DNA from: Glebionis coronaria
Lineage: Eukaryota > Streptophyta > Magnoliopsida > Asterales > Asteraceae
Length of the DNA: 64,000 nt
Reading direction: 5' to 3'
NCBI GenBank assembly: GCA_025667525.1
Contig: CM046876.1
Coordinates: forward strand, 571,451,469-571,515,468
A program made the translations under genes and the position numbers. Under the pieces are notes generated by a model. That model searched no databases. It saw only the letters and a program-made list of their open reading frames with translations, and was not told where the DNA came from. Within the stretch, counting starts at the first letter, position 1; each line of letters starts with the position of its first letter. Shown here one piece after another: positions 32,070-45,304 of the stretch.

Positions 32070-32370
32070 ATTGAAAGTCATCCGATTTAATAGTTCAACC
32101 TGAATTTCCTCCATGGAAATAGGAAAGAACAATGAGGATTTTGTTAGTTCAAATAGACATGGTGCCATCTGGGTCATTGTCGATTGTTTTACTTAATATG
32201 TAGGATTTATTCCTATCAAAGAAAACAATGATATAAAAACTCTAACAAGGTTATACAAGAAATAATCTTTCGACATAGAGAATCAATATCTATTATCTAA
32301 GATCGTGACGAGTGTTTCACATCTTAATCTTAAAAGTATATACAAAATACCCGAGGGTAATACGTTATAC
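32070..32370 (+). pseudogene. gypsy-B integrase, N-terminal piece
   Basis: LIVQPEFPPWK (about 32085) matches the LLxQPEIPxWKW lead-in of plant gypsy integrases. RHGAIWVIVDCFT (about 32155-32195) holds the first catalytic Asp, then FIPIKENNDIKTLTRLYKK. A degraded SKIVTS stands where the S-D-R-D region is expected. Gypsy-C is inserted at 32371 and the integrase resumes at 42087. The frame contains stops. Confidence 0.8.
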
Positions 32371-34932
32371 TTTAACACCCCCAAATTTACACGCAACGGA
32401 ATACATCTTTGGGTGCTAAACAATGATACAACAACACATAATTTATAAAGAACGACTCGAAAAGAGACGTTTTAGATTTATCGTTCCCAAAACATTCATC
32501 AGAGTAGCGTAGTCCCAAGTAATCGTTACCAAAAAGATAAGTTAAAACAACATATTGGTTTGTTTTAAAAATGGAACGATAAATAAATCAAAGAGTTTGA
32601 ACAACAAAAGCAGTGCACAACTTCATTCTCGTGACCTTCAAGCTTCCACTTCTTGATTACCTGAAATACATGTGAGTAAAACAATCAGCAAAAATGCCGA
32701 GTGAATCTATAGGTTTATGTAATCAATTTGAACACAAGCAAAGATTATAAGTTTGTGGCATGCTTATAAGCATCAAATAATAATTTGCATCAACAATGAT
32801 AATTGTATATAGCATAAATTGCAATAAGCTCATGGAACCGAGCCCTTAGACACTCCCTTTAGAGGTCTGATAAGACAGGAGATTTATTAATTTTCGGTTA
32901 CCTCTAGATTAATGGTACATTGCCGTATACCTGACTTCTTAATACAATATGCTCAAACAGTGTGGAGGTCGGGCCTAAGCTTCTATGACAAGTCCACAAA
33001 AACTGAACCGAGACGGCTTCCCCCATAGATCTAATAATTGTACTAGCGGTTAACCCATCATAGGTTAATTAACGGTCCATAATTGAGGTTTTAACAAAGG
33101 CAATCACTTAATGCAATTTAAAGGCAACCACGGGTCTATTCATAGAGGGACAAAGCATACCATAAAAATCTTGTGTTCTAAGTTTATAAAACATGTATTC
33201 CCCCTCGCGGGTTTAAAATCATTTAATAACTAGTATAAAGCGAGGCTATAGACTCACCTTAGCCAATAGTGGTAATGAGACGATCGCCGATGATAGATGA
33301 TGCCTTTCAAACACGAGAACCGCAACCTATCAAATGAGGTGCGTTCATTAATAATAGACTCGAGAAATAAACCATACATAAGAATATAAAACTCGACTCA
33401 TAAAAGCACGACAAACTCGAGAGAAAACGATACAAGTGATACTATTACACTCTCCTATATATTAATTTTATTTCTATGTCTTTAATAAAAATCTGTCGGA
33501 ACATACCGAATGTCCAAGCCGTTTTCCCATACTTAAACATATCAACTTTTTATGATACTACTCAGAGAACTTACTTACTATATGTAGAAAGTCCTCCCAA
33601 GAGCCCATCAAAAGATTTTACTTCTAAAGTTCCCTGCCCGACTCATCTTTGAATCACAAAATCCGGACAGTTTAGCGACCTTGACTTACGAAACCATTTT
33701 GACCATTCTAAACAACTCCGTTTGTAAAACCGCCACTTGATTCTAAAAATAGACTCAAAATGCTAAACTTGGGGCCTGAGAACAGCCCTTGACTCATTTT
33801 GAAACTCATTTTATAGTCCCCGAGATTCGATCCAAATATCGACAACAATTTTCGGATTGTGTCGACACTCGTCTCCCGGTACACGAAATCAAACTAGTGT
33901 ATCTTCCACCTCGTTTGGAGTTGGAAGGCCTACTTTATATCAAAACGAAGCTAACGAAATTCTCTACGACATAATCCCATAATAACAACCTATATTCAGA
34001 CTTAAGATTTCCGAAAATGACCTCAAACCTACTGCCCAAAATTGACTATTAAAATCTCTTGCAAAATCATGTTTTTGATCAATTCCAACAACTTTTGTCA
34101 CCAACCTAAGCCCCTAATATCATCATAAACCATTCCTAACACTTGTATCATCATCAAAATCAAAAACCCAAAAATTAAAAATCAACTTTTTAACAAAAAC
34201 ATAGCATGAAAATCTTTTGATCATCACTACTAACACATGCATACAACAAATTTGGATCAAACATAACCAACTTTTCTTGAAAAATTTATATGGTTGCATG
34301 TGGATAAAAATAGTACCAAAATGTGCTCCTTTGAATTATAAGGATGGGACTTTGCTTGGTTTCTCTTGGATCAAGCTAGAAAAATTTTGATTAAGGTGTT
34401 TATGGTGTTGATGGTGGATGGCTAAAAAGGAAAAGGAGGAGGGTGGAAGAAGTTTTTGGTTGAATGGATTTTATAATGAAAAATGCTAGTGGAGAAATTA
34501 TATATAGTGTAGGTAGGGTGTAACTTGTAAATATTAGATAGTTTTGGACCAAAATAGAATAAAATAGTTTAAAAGGGTAGAAAATGTAAATTGTAAATTT
34601 TGAAATATTTACGAGACTCGGGTTTCGTAAAAATACTTTTTAAAAGTTTAAACGCACACGAAAAATAATAATATAACGACTCGATACGTAATTGAAACGA
34701 TATCGTCGAAAGTATTAAATATCGAAACTATCGATAATAAAATATAAAATTTTTGGCATCCGTCGGTATCGCGATCACTAGTAGTCCTCGTTGCTCGTCA
34801 AAATATTAAAATATAATATTTAATATCGGTTTCAACTTAAACCGTTAAACATAATAATATTTAACGTTATAAAATACTTCAAAATAATTGAAAATAGAAT
34901 TAAATTATGACCTTATTTTTACGGGTTTTACA
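32371..34932 (-). repeat. gypsy-C 3' LTR (left copy)
   Basis: On the minus strand it starts TGTAAAACCCG (34932) and ends GGGGGTGTTAAA (32371). It holds the conserved CTCGCGGGTTT block at 33200-33259. No gene is inside; a short ORF at 33789-33974 shows nothing recognisable. Confidence 0.92.
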
Positions 34933-34949
34933 TCCTCACCACCTTAAGG
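34933..34949 (-). other. gypsy-C polypurine tract
   Basis: On the minus strand CCTTAAGGTGGTGAGGA directly precedes the LTR start. It is less purine-pure than usual, but the position is right. Confidence 0.6.
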
Positions 34950-35027
34950 GAGCGACGTCCCGGCGCTCAACTCACCTCATACACGAGTTGATCACTACCC
35001 GGAAGGATGACGACATTCCTTAATAAG

Positions 35028-35113
35028 AAGTCCTTACGTTCCCACGTGTATCTCGATCCACGATCTCCACTGGTTCTTTTACAAGACGCAACTTGTCGTC
35101 AAGTTGTATCTCA
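35028..35113 (-). pseudogene. gypsy-C integrase C-terminal remnant
   Basis: On the minus strand GEIQLDDKLRLVKEPVEIVD followed by RDTRGNVRTSY matches the end of plant gypsy integrases (usual ..LDxxLxFVEEPVEIMDREVK..), just before where a chromodomain-like end would lie. It is next to the purine tract, as expected for the last part of pol. A stop follows soon after. Confidence 0.8.
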
Positions 35114-35129
35114 CCAAAAAGGAATAAAT

Positions 35130-38100
35130 AAATCCGTATCCACAAGTCACCCGTCAAGCTCGACACATGAAAATTTTATGAATCACACGAGGCTCATTCG
35201 ATAACAAGAATAGATGACAGGATTTTCGGATAAGTCCAGTTAAAAAGAATGTTGCAAATTAAAGGATATCCATCGGCCGGATAGCCATGGACACACATCA
35301 AAAAGAACTAACAAGAAAAACATTTTCGTCATCGGAGGGTGCTCACACGCGGGTCCCTACTCAAAAGATAATACAAAGACACCATCTCACTTTCGCCAAC
35401 GCGCATTAAAGTCTCAATAAACATCTTCGTTGAAAGTCAAAAAGATATTACATAATATGTGTTCTATATGATCGGACGTCATCGGATGATGTCGTCTCAA
35501 GTTCTCACAACTTACGATCATTTGACTAGATCACACACCATATAAGTACATAAAAGAAAAGGTTGAACATAAACGTCGAGTATAGATCTCCACTGTTAAT
35601 CATCGAGAAAACCTTGAACGAACCCTTGATAATAACCACTTGATCACAAGAGACTTTCCACTTGCGGTGTCAGCTTCAACTTACTCCTCGAGGTTGTAAC
35701 GAATTTATTAACTCCATTCATTAAGAGATTTGGTCTTCAATCATTCCATAAGTACACACATAAATCCTGGTGACCCTTATCGTTTCTTCTTATACACTGC
35801 TTCCCAAGATTCATTTTAAACTCAGAATAAAATAGTGATCTTCAACAAGAGGAATAGAACGAGATAAAAATGAATTCAATAAACGCATAAACGGACAAGA
35901 TGTGGTAAAATGATTTAAGGTTGACGATCGACGAGGGATCTCGACTCACGTAACCGTAAAACATAATAAATCACAATACTAGAAAAATGAGAGCGAAGAG
36001 TAAATTATACATTATCATTAAAATAACATTTGTCACAATTATCCGTCCCGGATTTGGTATTACCTTAAGATTCAATTGAGGTACTTTCTTGATAAAGATA
36101 ACATATTAAAAATAGAAGTTAAATAGCTTCATAATTTATTTTGGTTGTCTTAAGAAACTTTGAAACAATGACATGAATTTATTAATTAAATTCGTATTGA
36201 TGGTTACAATTAGAAAATCTAATTTCCAAATTAAATCATTGTTAGGAATATAAATTAAACTGGTAATTTTCATTACATTAAAAGTAAAGTATGATAAGTC
36301 AATTAGTTCAAAAGATAGAGCATAATTTCATTTTAAACATTAGTTTTAGTTATACAAAATATGATGTATAAATTTGACCTTTTTCTTATGGTAGTTATTT
36401 CGATAATTGAAAATCATTGGAAAATGTATAAAAGTTCCATAAAAAAAAATTATAATACATTGTAGAAATACATAAATGTGTTTATTATTTCAAAATAAAC
36501 ATGGGGTATATTTGGGTTTAGAAATGTGACAAGATAATAAATGAATACGAATGGAAATAATGGTCAACAATTAGCACGAAATCAGCGGTACGAAAGAAAA
36601 CGAAGCAAATGTCGTATGAATTCTTAAAGAGAATAATAAAATAAAGGCGTTGATGGTAAGACGATAAGAAATAATAGATTAAACAAGTTGTCAATTTTGT
36701 TAGTGCGGTTGATGGTTCACCAATATCAGCTCGTTAACTTAGCGGTGGTCGATACATGATCGGAAAGAAGATCCATACAAAAATTTTAATAAATAAAATT
36801 CCTAATAATCACTTGTAATTAAAACAAATCAAATGAACGATGTTAGTGTTTAAAGAGAGAAGTCAAAGCACGGTTCACAAGAGTAGATTTCGAGACAAAG
36901 AGAGTGACGGACGTCATCCCGGATATACGGAAATCACTCTAGTGATAATTCATTATTCACGTGCGGAGACATTCTAAAGATCTACCCAGTCGCATAAAGA
37001 AGATTGGACGAGAAGGAAGGATAAAACATTGAGACTTTCAAGTCATTTATCAACAGTCAGTAATTAGACGAATAGTCAAAAGAAATCAGTTATAAGATAA
37101 AATGAAGTAACAAGTGGGAAAACAATCATCGAGTCAAAACATACTTATAATCACGTAATTCGTTCAAGAAAGGCAAGAAAACGTATGCGGGTGCATAGAA
37201 ATTGCGCTACTTGCATAAGATATGAAGGTTTTCAAAACTTCTTTTCACTTTATTTCATTTTATTTATCTTTATCATAAATACAAGTAAAAAGTTCTTTAT
37301 TATCAAAAATTTTAAGGTGACTACTATTCAGCCTAGCATGGCTCCTTCTAAATTAGACATAGGTGATCAGGCCATGTATAATTTAGGGCTAGCAATGCAG
37401 TGCTTCATTTCGTCGAAAAGTATTACGTTTCTTATCTTTATATAAACCATGCCATTTGTAAAATAGAATTTAAAAATGACTTATAAATTTATAGGATACA
37501 AATAATTTGTGAGATAATCAATAAGCAACTTTTAATGTTACGAAAAGTATTAAGACCAAAGTAAAAACAATTGGTGAAAATAATCGTAAAACAATATCAG
37601 ATTTATTTATAAGGTGACATTACGACAACGTATAAAGTAGCCAAAGGTTTGCAAAAAGTGGCAAATAATAGCTCATAAAACAACCAATGAAATGGTTACA
37701 AGTTAATAAGGTTTCAAAAGGTTATAAGGTTAGACGGAAACGCCATGAGACACATGATAAGAATGTCGACGAAGAATGTGAAGGCAAAACTTCAAAACTC
37801 AACCCGAATCAGTGGAAGGTTAGAAGAAAATAAAAATAAAATAACATCGAAGGACAAATGAGTCATATATATAAAAAGAATAAATCAATCCATATGTGTA
37901 TTCTATGTAAGATACTCAACACAACATGCTTTTATGAAAGTATATTATTCATTTTCAAATTACACCATTAATCCGGTAATTACTAATCCTCTAATGTTTC
38001 TATTTTTTTTTATTTTTTTAAACATTTTCACATGGAACTAGTATTAGTTAGTTGTAAAATAATATTCGTTAAAATTTTACGATCTCAAATGAACTCAAAA

Positions 38101-39500
38101 CTGCTTAGAAACGTTTAAAACCCATGTTCCGAATTTTCTATCAGATTTGACTTTTAAATATGAGCCGATTAATTGACTCGATAAACGACATCTCCAAGAC
38201 TCAGAGTCTAAATCATTTTGATGCAAAACGACGTTTCAGACGACTTTCTAGTTTTACCCGGGACCTGAAAACCAATGTAAAATGACCAAAATACCCCTGC
38301 ACGTTCTGTGCAGGTTTGACTATTTTATTTTAAAAACGCAGGTTTTACTTTTAAGTTTTGACCTGTTTATACTGCCCCTGCAGTTTCTGCATAAAATATA
38401 TTTTTCGACACTTCCTAACGGCTCAAAATATATATATTTACACACATGTCTTGTGGATTTTACAACAATGAAAAATAAATCTCAATATGAGCACTAAATA
38501 AAAATATAGTATAATAAATGACACAATATGCTTCAAGGTATTCAACACGAAATTTAGGAAGCAAAACGGTGAAAGACGTTCGTAATTTAAGTTTCAAGGT
38601 GCAAGGTAGACAAATCTCTTTGGTGCCACGATTGTCCAAAAACACAAAACATAACAAGAAAAGAATGGAACATTAACATGCTACACTCCGGGAGCGAGAA
38701 GGTTAATGAAAAACAAATGATACAATTTTATATAAGTAAAATCGTATTCCAATTCTAGTGCCATAATCTAGACGATGATTTATAAAATAACGATGACGTT
38801 ACCGAGATATAAGTGAACAATACACTTCGGAGTCGATACATATAAATGTCAACGAATTAAATCTTCGCATGTCGTGTAAAACGATAATAAAAATCAACAA
38901 AATATTATAAAAAACCATGGTATTATTCAACACTATTTTAAGAAATGTTTCAAAATGTATGACTCACACGATAGCGGTTAGTCTATTCCAAGGACACATT
39001 GAGCTACACAATGGTCTGGAGATTACGTTAAAAGACGTCCAAGCACAATAGCCGGAAGACGATTTGAATATCTATAGATATCTCAAAGGGTTAAACAATA
39101 AAAGTAACGCGCGTAGATGAAGTTATGTAAGGTCATAATATAAATTTTTTTCAATAAAAGCAATTTAAATACTTCAAAAATAAATACAGAAAGATCTTGA
39201 AATTCATTGTATTTATTTAAGTTAATCATTAATAAATGATAAACTTTTATCGAAAAGTTTAACGACATAAATATATATCGATAAAGGGATCCTAGATATA
39301 AATATATATCCATAACTGGATCATAGTATTTATTTATAAATACTTGCCAATAAGGTATACGTAATAACGCATACTAAAGTGGTAATCCTAGAAGTAGCTT
39401 GAATGTGAAGTCACGCGAAGTCCTGTGCACCGACTCTTTGAAAAATAAAAACTGACAGTTATAGTTTAGGTTTTTAAAATAAAGACCTAGTTCTCTATAA
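35130..39500. other. gypsy-C internal region, no recognisable gene
   Basis: 4.4 kb of AT-rich sequence on both strands with ORFs up to 86 codons and no RT, RNase H, protease or gag motif that I can identify. The piece at 37313-37410 resembles 20600-20700 in gypsy-A. The region therefore derives from a coding gypsy element but has decayed, or was replaced, before the last move. Confidence 0.6.
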
Positions 39501-39501
39501 C

Positions 39502-39518
39502 TCATGGCTCTTGTACCA
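39502..39518 (-). other. gypsy-C primer-binding site
   Basis: On the minus strand TGGTACAAGAGCCATGA lies three bases after the LTR end. Ten of its first 12 bases match the initiator tRNA-Met site. Confidence 0.75.
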
Positions 39519-39521
39519 ATC

Positions 39522-42081
39522 TTTAACACCCCCAAATTTACACGCAGCAGAATACATCTTTGGGTGCTAAACAATGATACAACAACACATAATTTATAAA
39601 GAACGACTCGAAAAGAGACGTTTTAGATTTATCGTTCCCAAAACATTCATCAGAGTAGCGTAGTCCCAAGTAATCGTTACCAAAAAGATAAGTTAAAACA
39701 ACATATTGGTTTGTTTTAAAAATGGAACGATAAATAAATCAAAGAGTTTGAACAACAAAAGCAGTGCACAACTTCATTCTCGTGACCTCCAAGCTTCCAC
39801 TTCTTGATTACCTGAAATACATGTGAGTAAAACAATCAGCAAAAATGCCGAGTGAATCTATAGGTTTATGTAATCAATTTGAACACAAGCAAAGATTATA
39901 AGTTTGTGGCATGCTTATAAGCATCAAATAATAATTTGCATCAACAATGATAATTGTATATAGCATAAATTGCAATAAGCTCATGGAACCGAGCCCTTAG
40001 ACACTCCCTTTAGAGGTCTGATAAGACAGGAGATTTATTAATTTTCGGTTACCTCTAGATTAATGGTACATTGCCGTATACCTGACTTCTTAATACAATA
40101 TGCTCAAACAGTGTGGAGGTCGGGCCTAAGCTTCTATGACAAGTCCACAAAACTGAACCGGGGCGGCTTCCCCATAGATCTATTAATTGTACTAGCGGTT
40201 AACCCATCATAGGTTAATTAACGGTCCATAATTGAGGTTTTAACAAAGGCAATCACTTAATGCATTAAAGGCAACCACGAGTCCATTCATAGAGGGACAA
40301 AGCATACCATAAAAATCTTGTGTTCTAAGTTTATAAAACATGTATTCCCCCTCGCGGGTTTAAAATCATTTAATAACTAGTATAAAGCGAGGCTATAGAC
40401 TCACCTTAGCCAATAGTGGTAATGAGACGATCGCCGATGATAGATGATGCCTTTCAAACACGAGAACCGCAACCTATCAAATGAGGTGCGTTCATTAATA
40501 ATAGACTCGAGAAATAAACCATACATAAGAATATAAAACTCGACTCATAAAAGCACGACAAACTCGAGAGAAAACGATACAAGTGATACTATTACACTCT
40601 CCTATATATTAATTTTATTTCTTTGTATTTAATAAAAATCTGCCGGAACATACCGAATGTCCAAGCCGTTTTCCCATACTTAAACATATCAACTTTTTAT
40701 GATACTACTCAGAGAACTTACTTACTATATGTAGAAAGTCCTCCCAAGAGCCCATCAAAAGATTTTACTTCTAAAGTTCCCTGCCCGACTCATCTTTGAA
40801 TCACAAAATCCGGACAGTTTAGCGACCTTGACTTACGAAACCATTTTGACCATTCTAAACAACTCCGTTTGTAAAACCGCCACTTGATTATAAAAATAGA
40901 CTCAAAATGCTAAACTTGGGGCCTGAGAACAGCCCTTGATTCATTTTTAAACTCATTTTATAGTCCCCGAGATTCGATCCAAATATCGACAACAATTTTC
41001 GGATTGTGTCGACACTCGTCTCCCAGTACACGAAAATCAAACTAGTGTATCTTCCACCTCGTTTGGAGTTGGAAGGCCTACTTTATATCAAATCGAAGCT
41101 AACGAAATTCTCTACGACATAATCCCATAATAACAACCTATATTCAGACTTAAGATTTCCGAAAATGATCTCAAACCTACTGCCCAAAATTGACTATTAA
41201 AATCTATTGCAAAATCATGTTTTGATCAATTCCAACAACTTTTGTCACCAACCTAAGCCCCTAATATCATCATAAACCATTCCTAACACTTGTATCATCA
41301 TCAAAATTAAAAACCCAAAAATTAAAAATCAACTTTTTTAACAAAAACATAGAATGAAAATCTTTTGATCATCACTACTAACACATGCATACAACAAATT
41401 TGTATCAAACATAACCAACTTTTCTTGAAAAATTTATATGGTTGCATGTGGATAAAAATAGTACCAAAATGTGCTCCTTTATATTATAAGGATGGGACTT
41501 TGCTTGGTTTCTCTTGGATCAAGCTAGAAAATTTTTGATTAAGGTGTTTATGGTGTTGATGGTGGATGGCTAAAAAGGAAAAGGAGGAGGGTGGAAGAAG
41601 TTTTTGGTTGAATGGATTTTATAATGAAAACTGCTAGTGGAGAAATTATATATAGTGTAGGTAGGGTGTTAACTTGTAAATATTGGATAGTTTTGGACCA
41701 AAATAGAATAAAATAGTTTAAAAGGGTAGAAAATGTAAATTGTAAATTTTGAAATATTTACGAGACTCGGGTTTCGTAAAAATACTTTTTAAAAGTTTAA
41801 ACGCACACGAAAAATAATAATATAACGACTCGATACGTAATTGAAACGATATCGTCGAAAGTATTAAATATCGAAACTATCGATAATAAAATATAAAAAT
41901 TTTGGCATCCGTCGGTATCGCGATCACTAGTAGTCCTCGTTGCTCGTCAAAATATTAAAATATAATATTTAATATCGGTTTCAACTTAAACCGTTAAACA
42001 TAATAATATTTAACGTTATAAAATACTTCAAAATAATTGAAAATGGAATTAAATTATGACCTTATTTTTACGGGTTTTACA
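39522..42081 (-). repeat. gypsy-C 5' LTR (right copy)
   Basis: 2560 bp, partner of 32371-34932. It has the same ends and the conserved block at 40347-40405. Small indels and about 1.4 % differences by eye. Confidence 0.92.
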
Positions 42082-42086
42082 TATAC

Positions 42087-42720
42087 TTAGTCCATTATAT
42101 AAATGAAAACATAAGTATACTAATGTATTAAGTGGAAGAACTATCCAAATGTTAAACTACATACTCCATGTATGTGTTATAAATTTTGGAAGAATACTTA
42201 TCATTGGTAAAATTTCTCGTGTAACAATATTTCTCATACTAAAATTAAAGCAATACTATTTGAGGCACTCTATAGAAAGAAGTGACATTTACGTATTTGT
42301 TGGGCTAAAGTTGGAGATTTTCAACTTACGAGACCCAAGATAATTCATGAGACTGTTGGAAAAGATTATATAAGAATAGAACTTCGTAGAACGTTAAATT
42401 GTGATTGTTAAGAAACTGCTGGATTAAAATGGTGAATTGTGAGAATGATCACAATCCTTTTTCTCACTATAAATGAGAAACTACACCATATTAAATAGTA
42501 TCTAGTTGAAAAGAGTCTTTCTCTATCAATTACCCAAATTGATTTTGAAAAATGCGATAATCAATTCAAAATTTTGAATTGAGCAGTGACATATTGACTT
42601 GAGTTTCCCAAAGAAATTAGTAATATTCATAATACTTTTCGCGTTACGAATCTAATGAAATGTTTATCTAATGAATCTCTTATCATTACAATGAAAGAGT
42701 TTCCAGTGATAAACTAAATT
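42087..42720 (+). pseudogene. gypsy-B integrase, C-terminal piece
   Basis: The integrase picks up after gypsy-C. About 42244-42370 reads IKAILFEALYRKK, a stop, then ICWAKVGDFQLTRPKIIHET (usual [20 protein letters not shown]). About 42620-42700 reads NIHNTFRVTNLMKCLSNESL (usual IHNTFHVSNLKKCLSDESL). These follow each other in the order of the family. Stops and frame changes are frequent, and the catalytic Glu region is not recognisable. Confidence 0.82.
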
Positions 42721-42862
42721 ATATGGTATAATGTTATATTTCTAATTATTGATTTATTGAAACCATGAGAGAGGGTATGAATATGTTTGGAAACGCGAGG
42801 ATTATACTATTCTTTGTCTTATGACATCACTCTTTATCTAGATCTCGAGACTAGATTTCTTT

Positions 42863-42874
42863 AAGGGGGAGAGA
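42863..42874 (+). other. gypsy-B polypurine tract
   Basis: AAGGGGGAGAGA is followed one base later by the LTR start TGTGACAATCC. Confidence 0.85.
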
Positions 42875-43998
42875 TTGTGACAATCCTCAAATTTCACATA
42901 TGTGTTATAAGCTATAACTGTCTCAATATGAAAATTTGGCTGGAATTTTTTGCTTTTATACCTTACTTGGTAAGATGAATTGCTTCTCACAACCTGAACT
43001 GCCAATACAACATATTCCTATATGTTGTAAACACAATGTATATGTCAAGTCTAATATCTAAAAGTAATCTTATAAGTTCAATATTGATAATAACATCTCA
43101 AATATAACTATGATGCCCAAAATTCCCTTAGAAACCATAGAATCCCTTTAAATGAGTTGTAAACTCAAGAATGATAAACTGTGAATAGAAACTACATATG
43201 AATAATTCATTAAGGATTATAAACAAGTTATAAACTATACTTTAAAGACATAATAATGCCTCAGAATAACAAGAACAAACCATACAAAGCTAAGTACAAA
43301 TAAATGTACATAAGTCTAGATCATCACCTAAAAACCCTTAGTAAACAATGTTTCAAGCAATATAACTACATAATATCTATGTACAAGTATCAAATACAAT
43401 ATACTAAGTATAGTCTATCATATAAAGGAAAGGTAAATAATCACAAAACACTAACATTCACTAATATCAAGCTAATTACAAGTAAATGACCTATAACCAA
43501 TATTAGCATATAAAATACATTCTATAATGAATTAGAGTATAATATTTTGCAACCAATTATAAAACTCAACTAAGTATCATATTAAGGTTATACATTCATT
43601 TCAAGTTAAGTTACAACTTAATAAAGCATAAGGTACAAGTTATCAAAGCATAGGATTTTAAGCTCCCATAATCATCCCTAGAATATGGTAAACATATATA
43701 AACCCTTAAACCACGAATGTAGAAACCACAGAAGTCATAAATATCATATAAGCCCTAGAATAAGTATACGTAAGGATATAAACCCTAATTACCCAAAATA
43801 GAAAGTCATTAGGATTAGTGACCTAAAAACCCTTATATTAAGAAATCTACATAGAATCACTACCTAGTCTTTTAGGACAATTATACAAACACCCATAGCA
43901 CTTCATTAAGGTTATAATATTATATTAAGACAATGTACAAGTACCATAATTGACAAGGTACGAGATTTCAATGCATGACTTGTAAATTAGGTCAAAAT

Positions 43999-45130
43999 CA
44001 CTAGTACAAAAAATGGTATCCGTCACACTCAAAAAGAGTGACCGTAGGCATACAGTCACACGTAGTATTTTTTGTCTTTGTGACCAAAGGTCCCGCTACC
44101 GTAGGTACACTACGGTCACGATCTGATCTTTGTGACAATAACCAGGAAAAAATGTGACCAATACTCGAAAATGTATGACGAACTAGGTATAATATTTGGT
44201 GTTTTAGTGAATATGTGTGACGGTAAACACTCTACAGTTACACGAGTTTTGTTTAAGAGTGACTATTATTTATAAATTTGTCACATGAATATACAATATG
44301 TGTGACATTTACTATGTGATTAGTGTATTTTGTGTGACTATATGCATCAAATAGTCACATGAAGGGTATGTTTGTGTGACCTTTTATGACATGTAGTCAC
44401 ACAAATTATGCTAATGAATCTGAGTTTGTCACATACAATTAACCAAAGAGTTACCAATAGTAGTAATAAGTGTGACTGTATGCTTTGTTAAGTCAAGCAA
44501 ATTGTATTTTGTGTGACTATATGCATCCAATAGTCACATAGAATTGTATGTTTGTGTGACTTTTTATGACATGTAGTCACACAAATTATGATAATGGCTC
44601 TGAGTTTGTCACATACAATTAACCAAAAAAGTTACCAATAGTAGTAATAAGTGTGAGTGTATGCTTTGTCAAGTCAAGCCAATTGTATTTTGTGACTATA
44701 TGCATCTAATAGTCACATGAATTGTATGTTTGTGTTACCTTTTATGACATGTAGTCACACAAATCATGCTAATGGTACTGAGTTTGTCACATACAATTAA
44801 CCAAAGAGTTACAAATAATAGTAATAAGTGTGACTGTATGCTTTGTCAAGTCAAGCAAATTGTATTTTGTGTGACTATATTCATCCAATAGTCACATGAA
44901 TTGTATGTTTGTGTGACCTTTTATGACATGTAGTCACATAAATCATGCTAATGGTACTAAGTTTGTCACATACAATTAACCAAAGAGTTACCAATAGTAG
45001 TAATAAGTGTGAATGTATGCTTTGTTAAGTCAAGCAAATTGTATTTTGTGTGACTATATGCATCCAATAGTCACATAGAATTGTATGTTTGTGTGACTTT
45101 TTATGATATGTAGTCACACATTGGAATGTG
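43999..45130 (+). repeat. CACTA left end: TIR and subterminal repeats
   Basis: The TIR is followed by more than 20 TGTGAC or GTCACA hexamers in both orientations. From about 44300 to 45125 they are organised in tandem units of about 179 bp; the landmark TGTGANTGTATGCTTTG is at 44471, 44652, 44829 and 45008. In En/Spm such subterminal motifs bind TnpA. Confidence 0.85.
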
Positions 45131-45304
45131 AATAAGTGTGACTATGTTTCATCTTCTAGTAATCTTTCAGAATTCAATAAAAACAAATAACAAAATTCTG
45201 GAAATCAAATTTCAATTGCATTAATATATAAAATTAAATGAACATAATCAAATCAACAAATATAATGTCGTATTATTCTCAAGTTACATACTTTTCACAC
45301 AGAA

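Larger units (their letters stand above)
32371..42081 (-). mobile_element. Ty3/gypsy LTR retrotransposon 'gypsy-C', non-autonomous
   Basis: TATAC flanks both sides (32366-32370 and 42082-42086), in the gypsy-B integrase. LTRs 32371-34932 and 39522-42081 are about 2.56 kb and differ at about 35 positions by eye (about 1.4 %). Minus orientation follows from the primer-binding site beside the right LTR and the purine tract beside the left one. The 4.6-kb internal region has no ORF over about 90 codons; only an integrase C-terminus (35028-35113) is recognisable. The outer terminus reads TTTAACACC in both LTRs where TGTAACACC is normal, so on its own strand the LTR runs TG...AA. Confidence 0.9.

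Noticed and set aside
38282..39313. Short hydrophobic ORFs in gypsy-C
   Set aside because: AT-rich chance ORFs under 80 codons inside a decayed interior; no motif and no start context.
44300..45130. CRISPR-like array of evenly spaced short repeats
   Set aside because: Units of about 179 bp with similar, not unique, intervening sequence in a plant CACTA end. These are subterminal repeats, not repeat-spacer structure.
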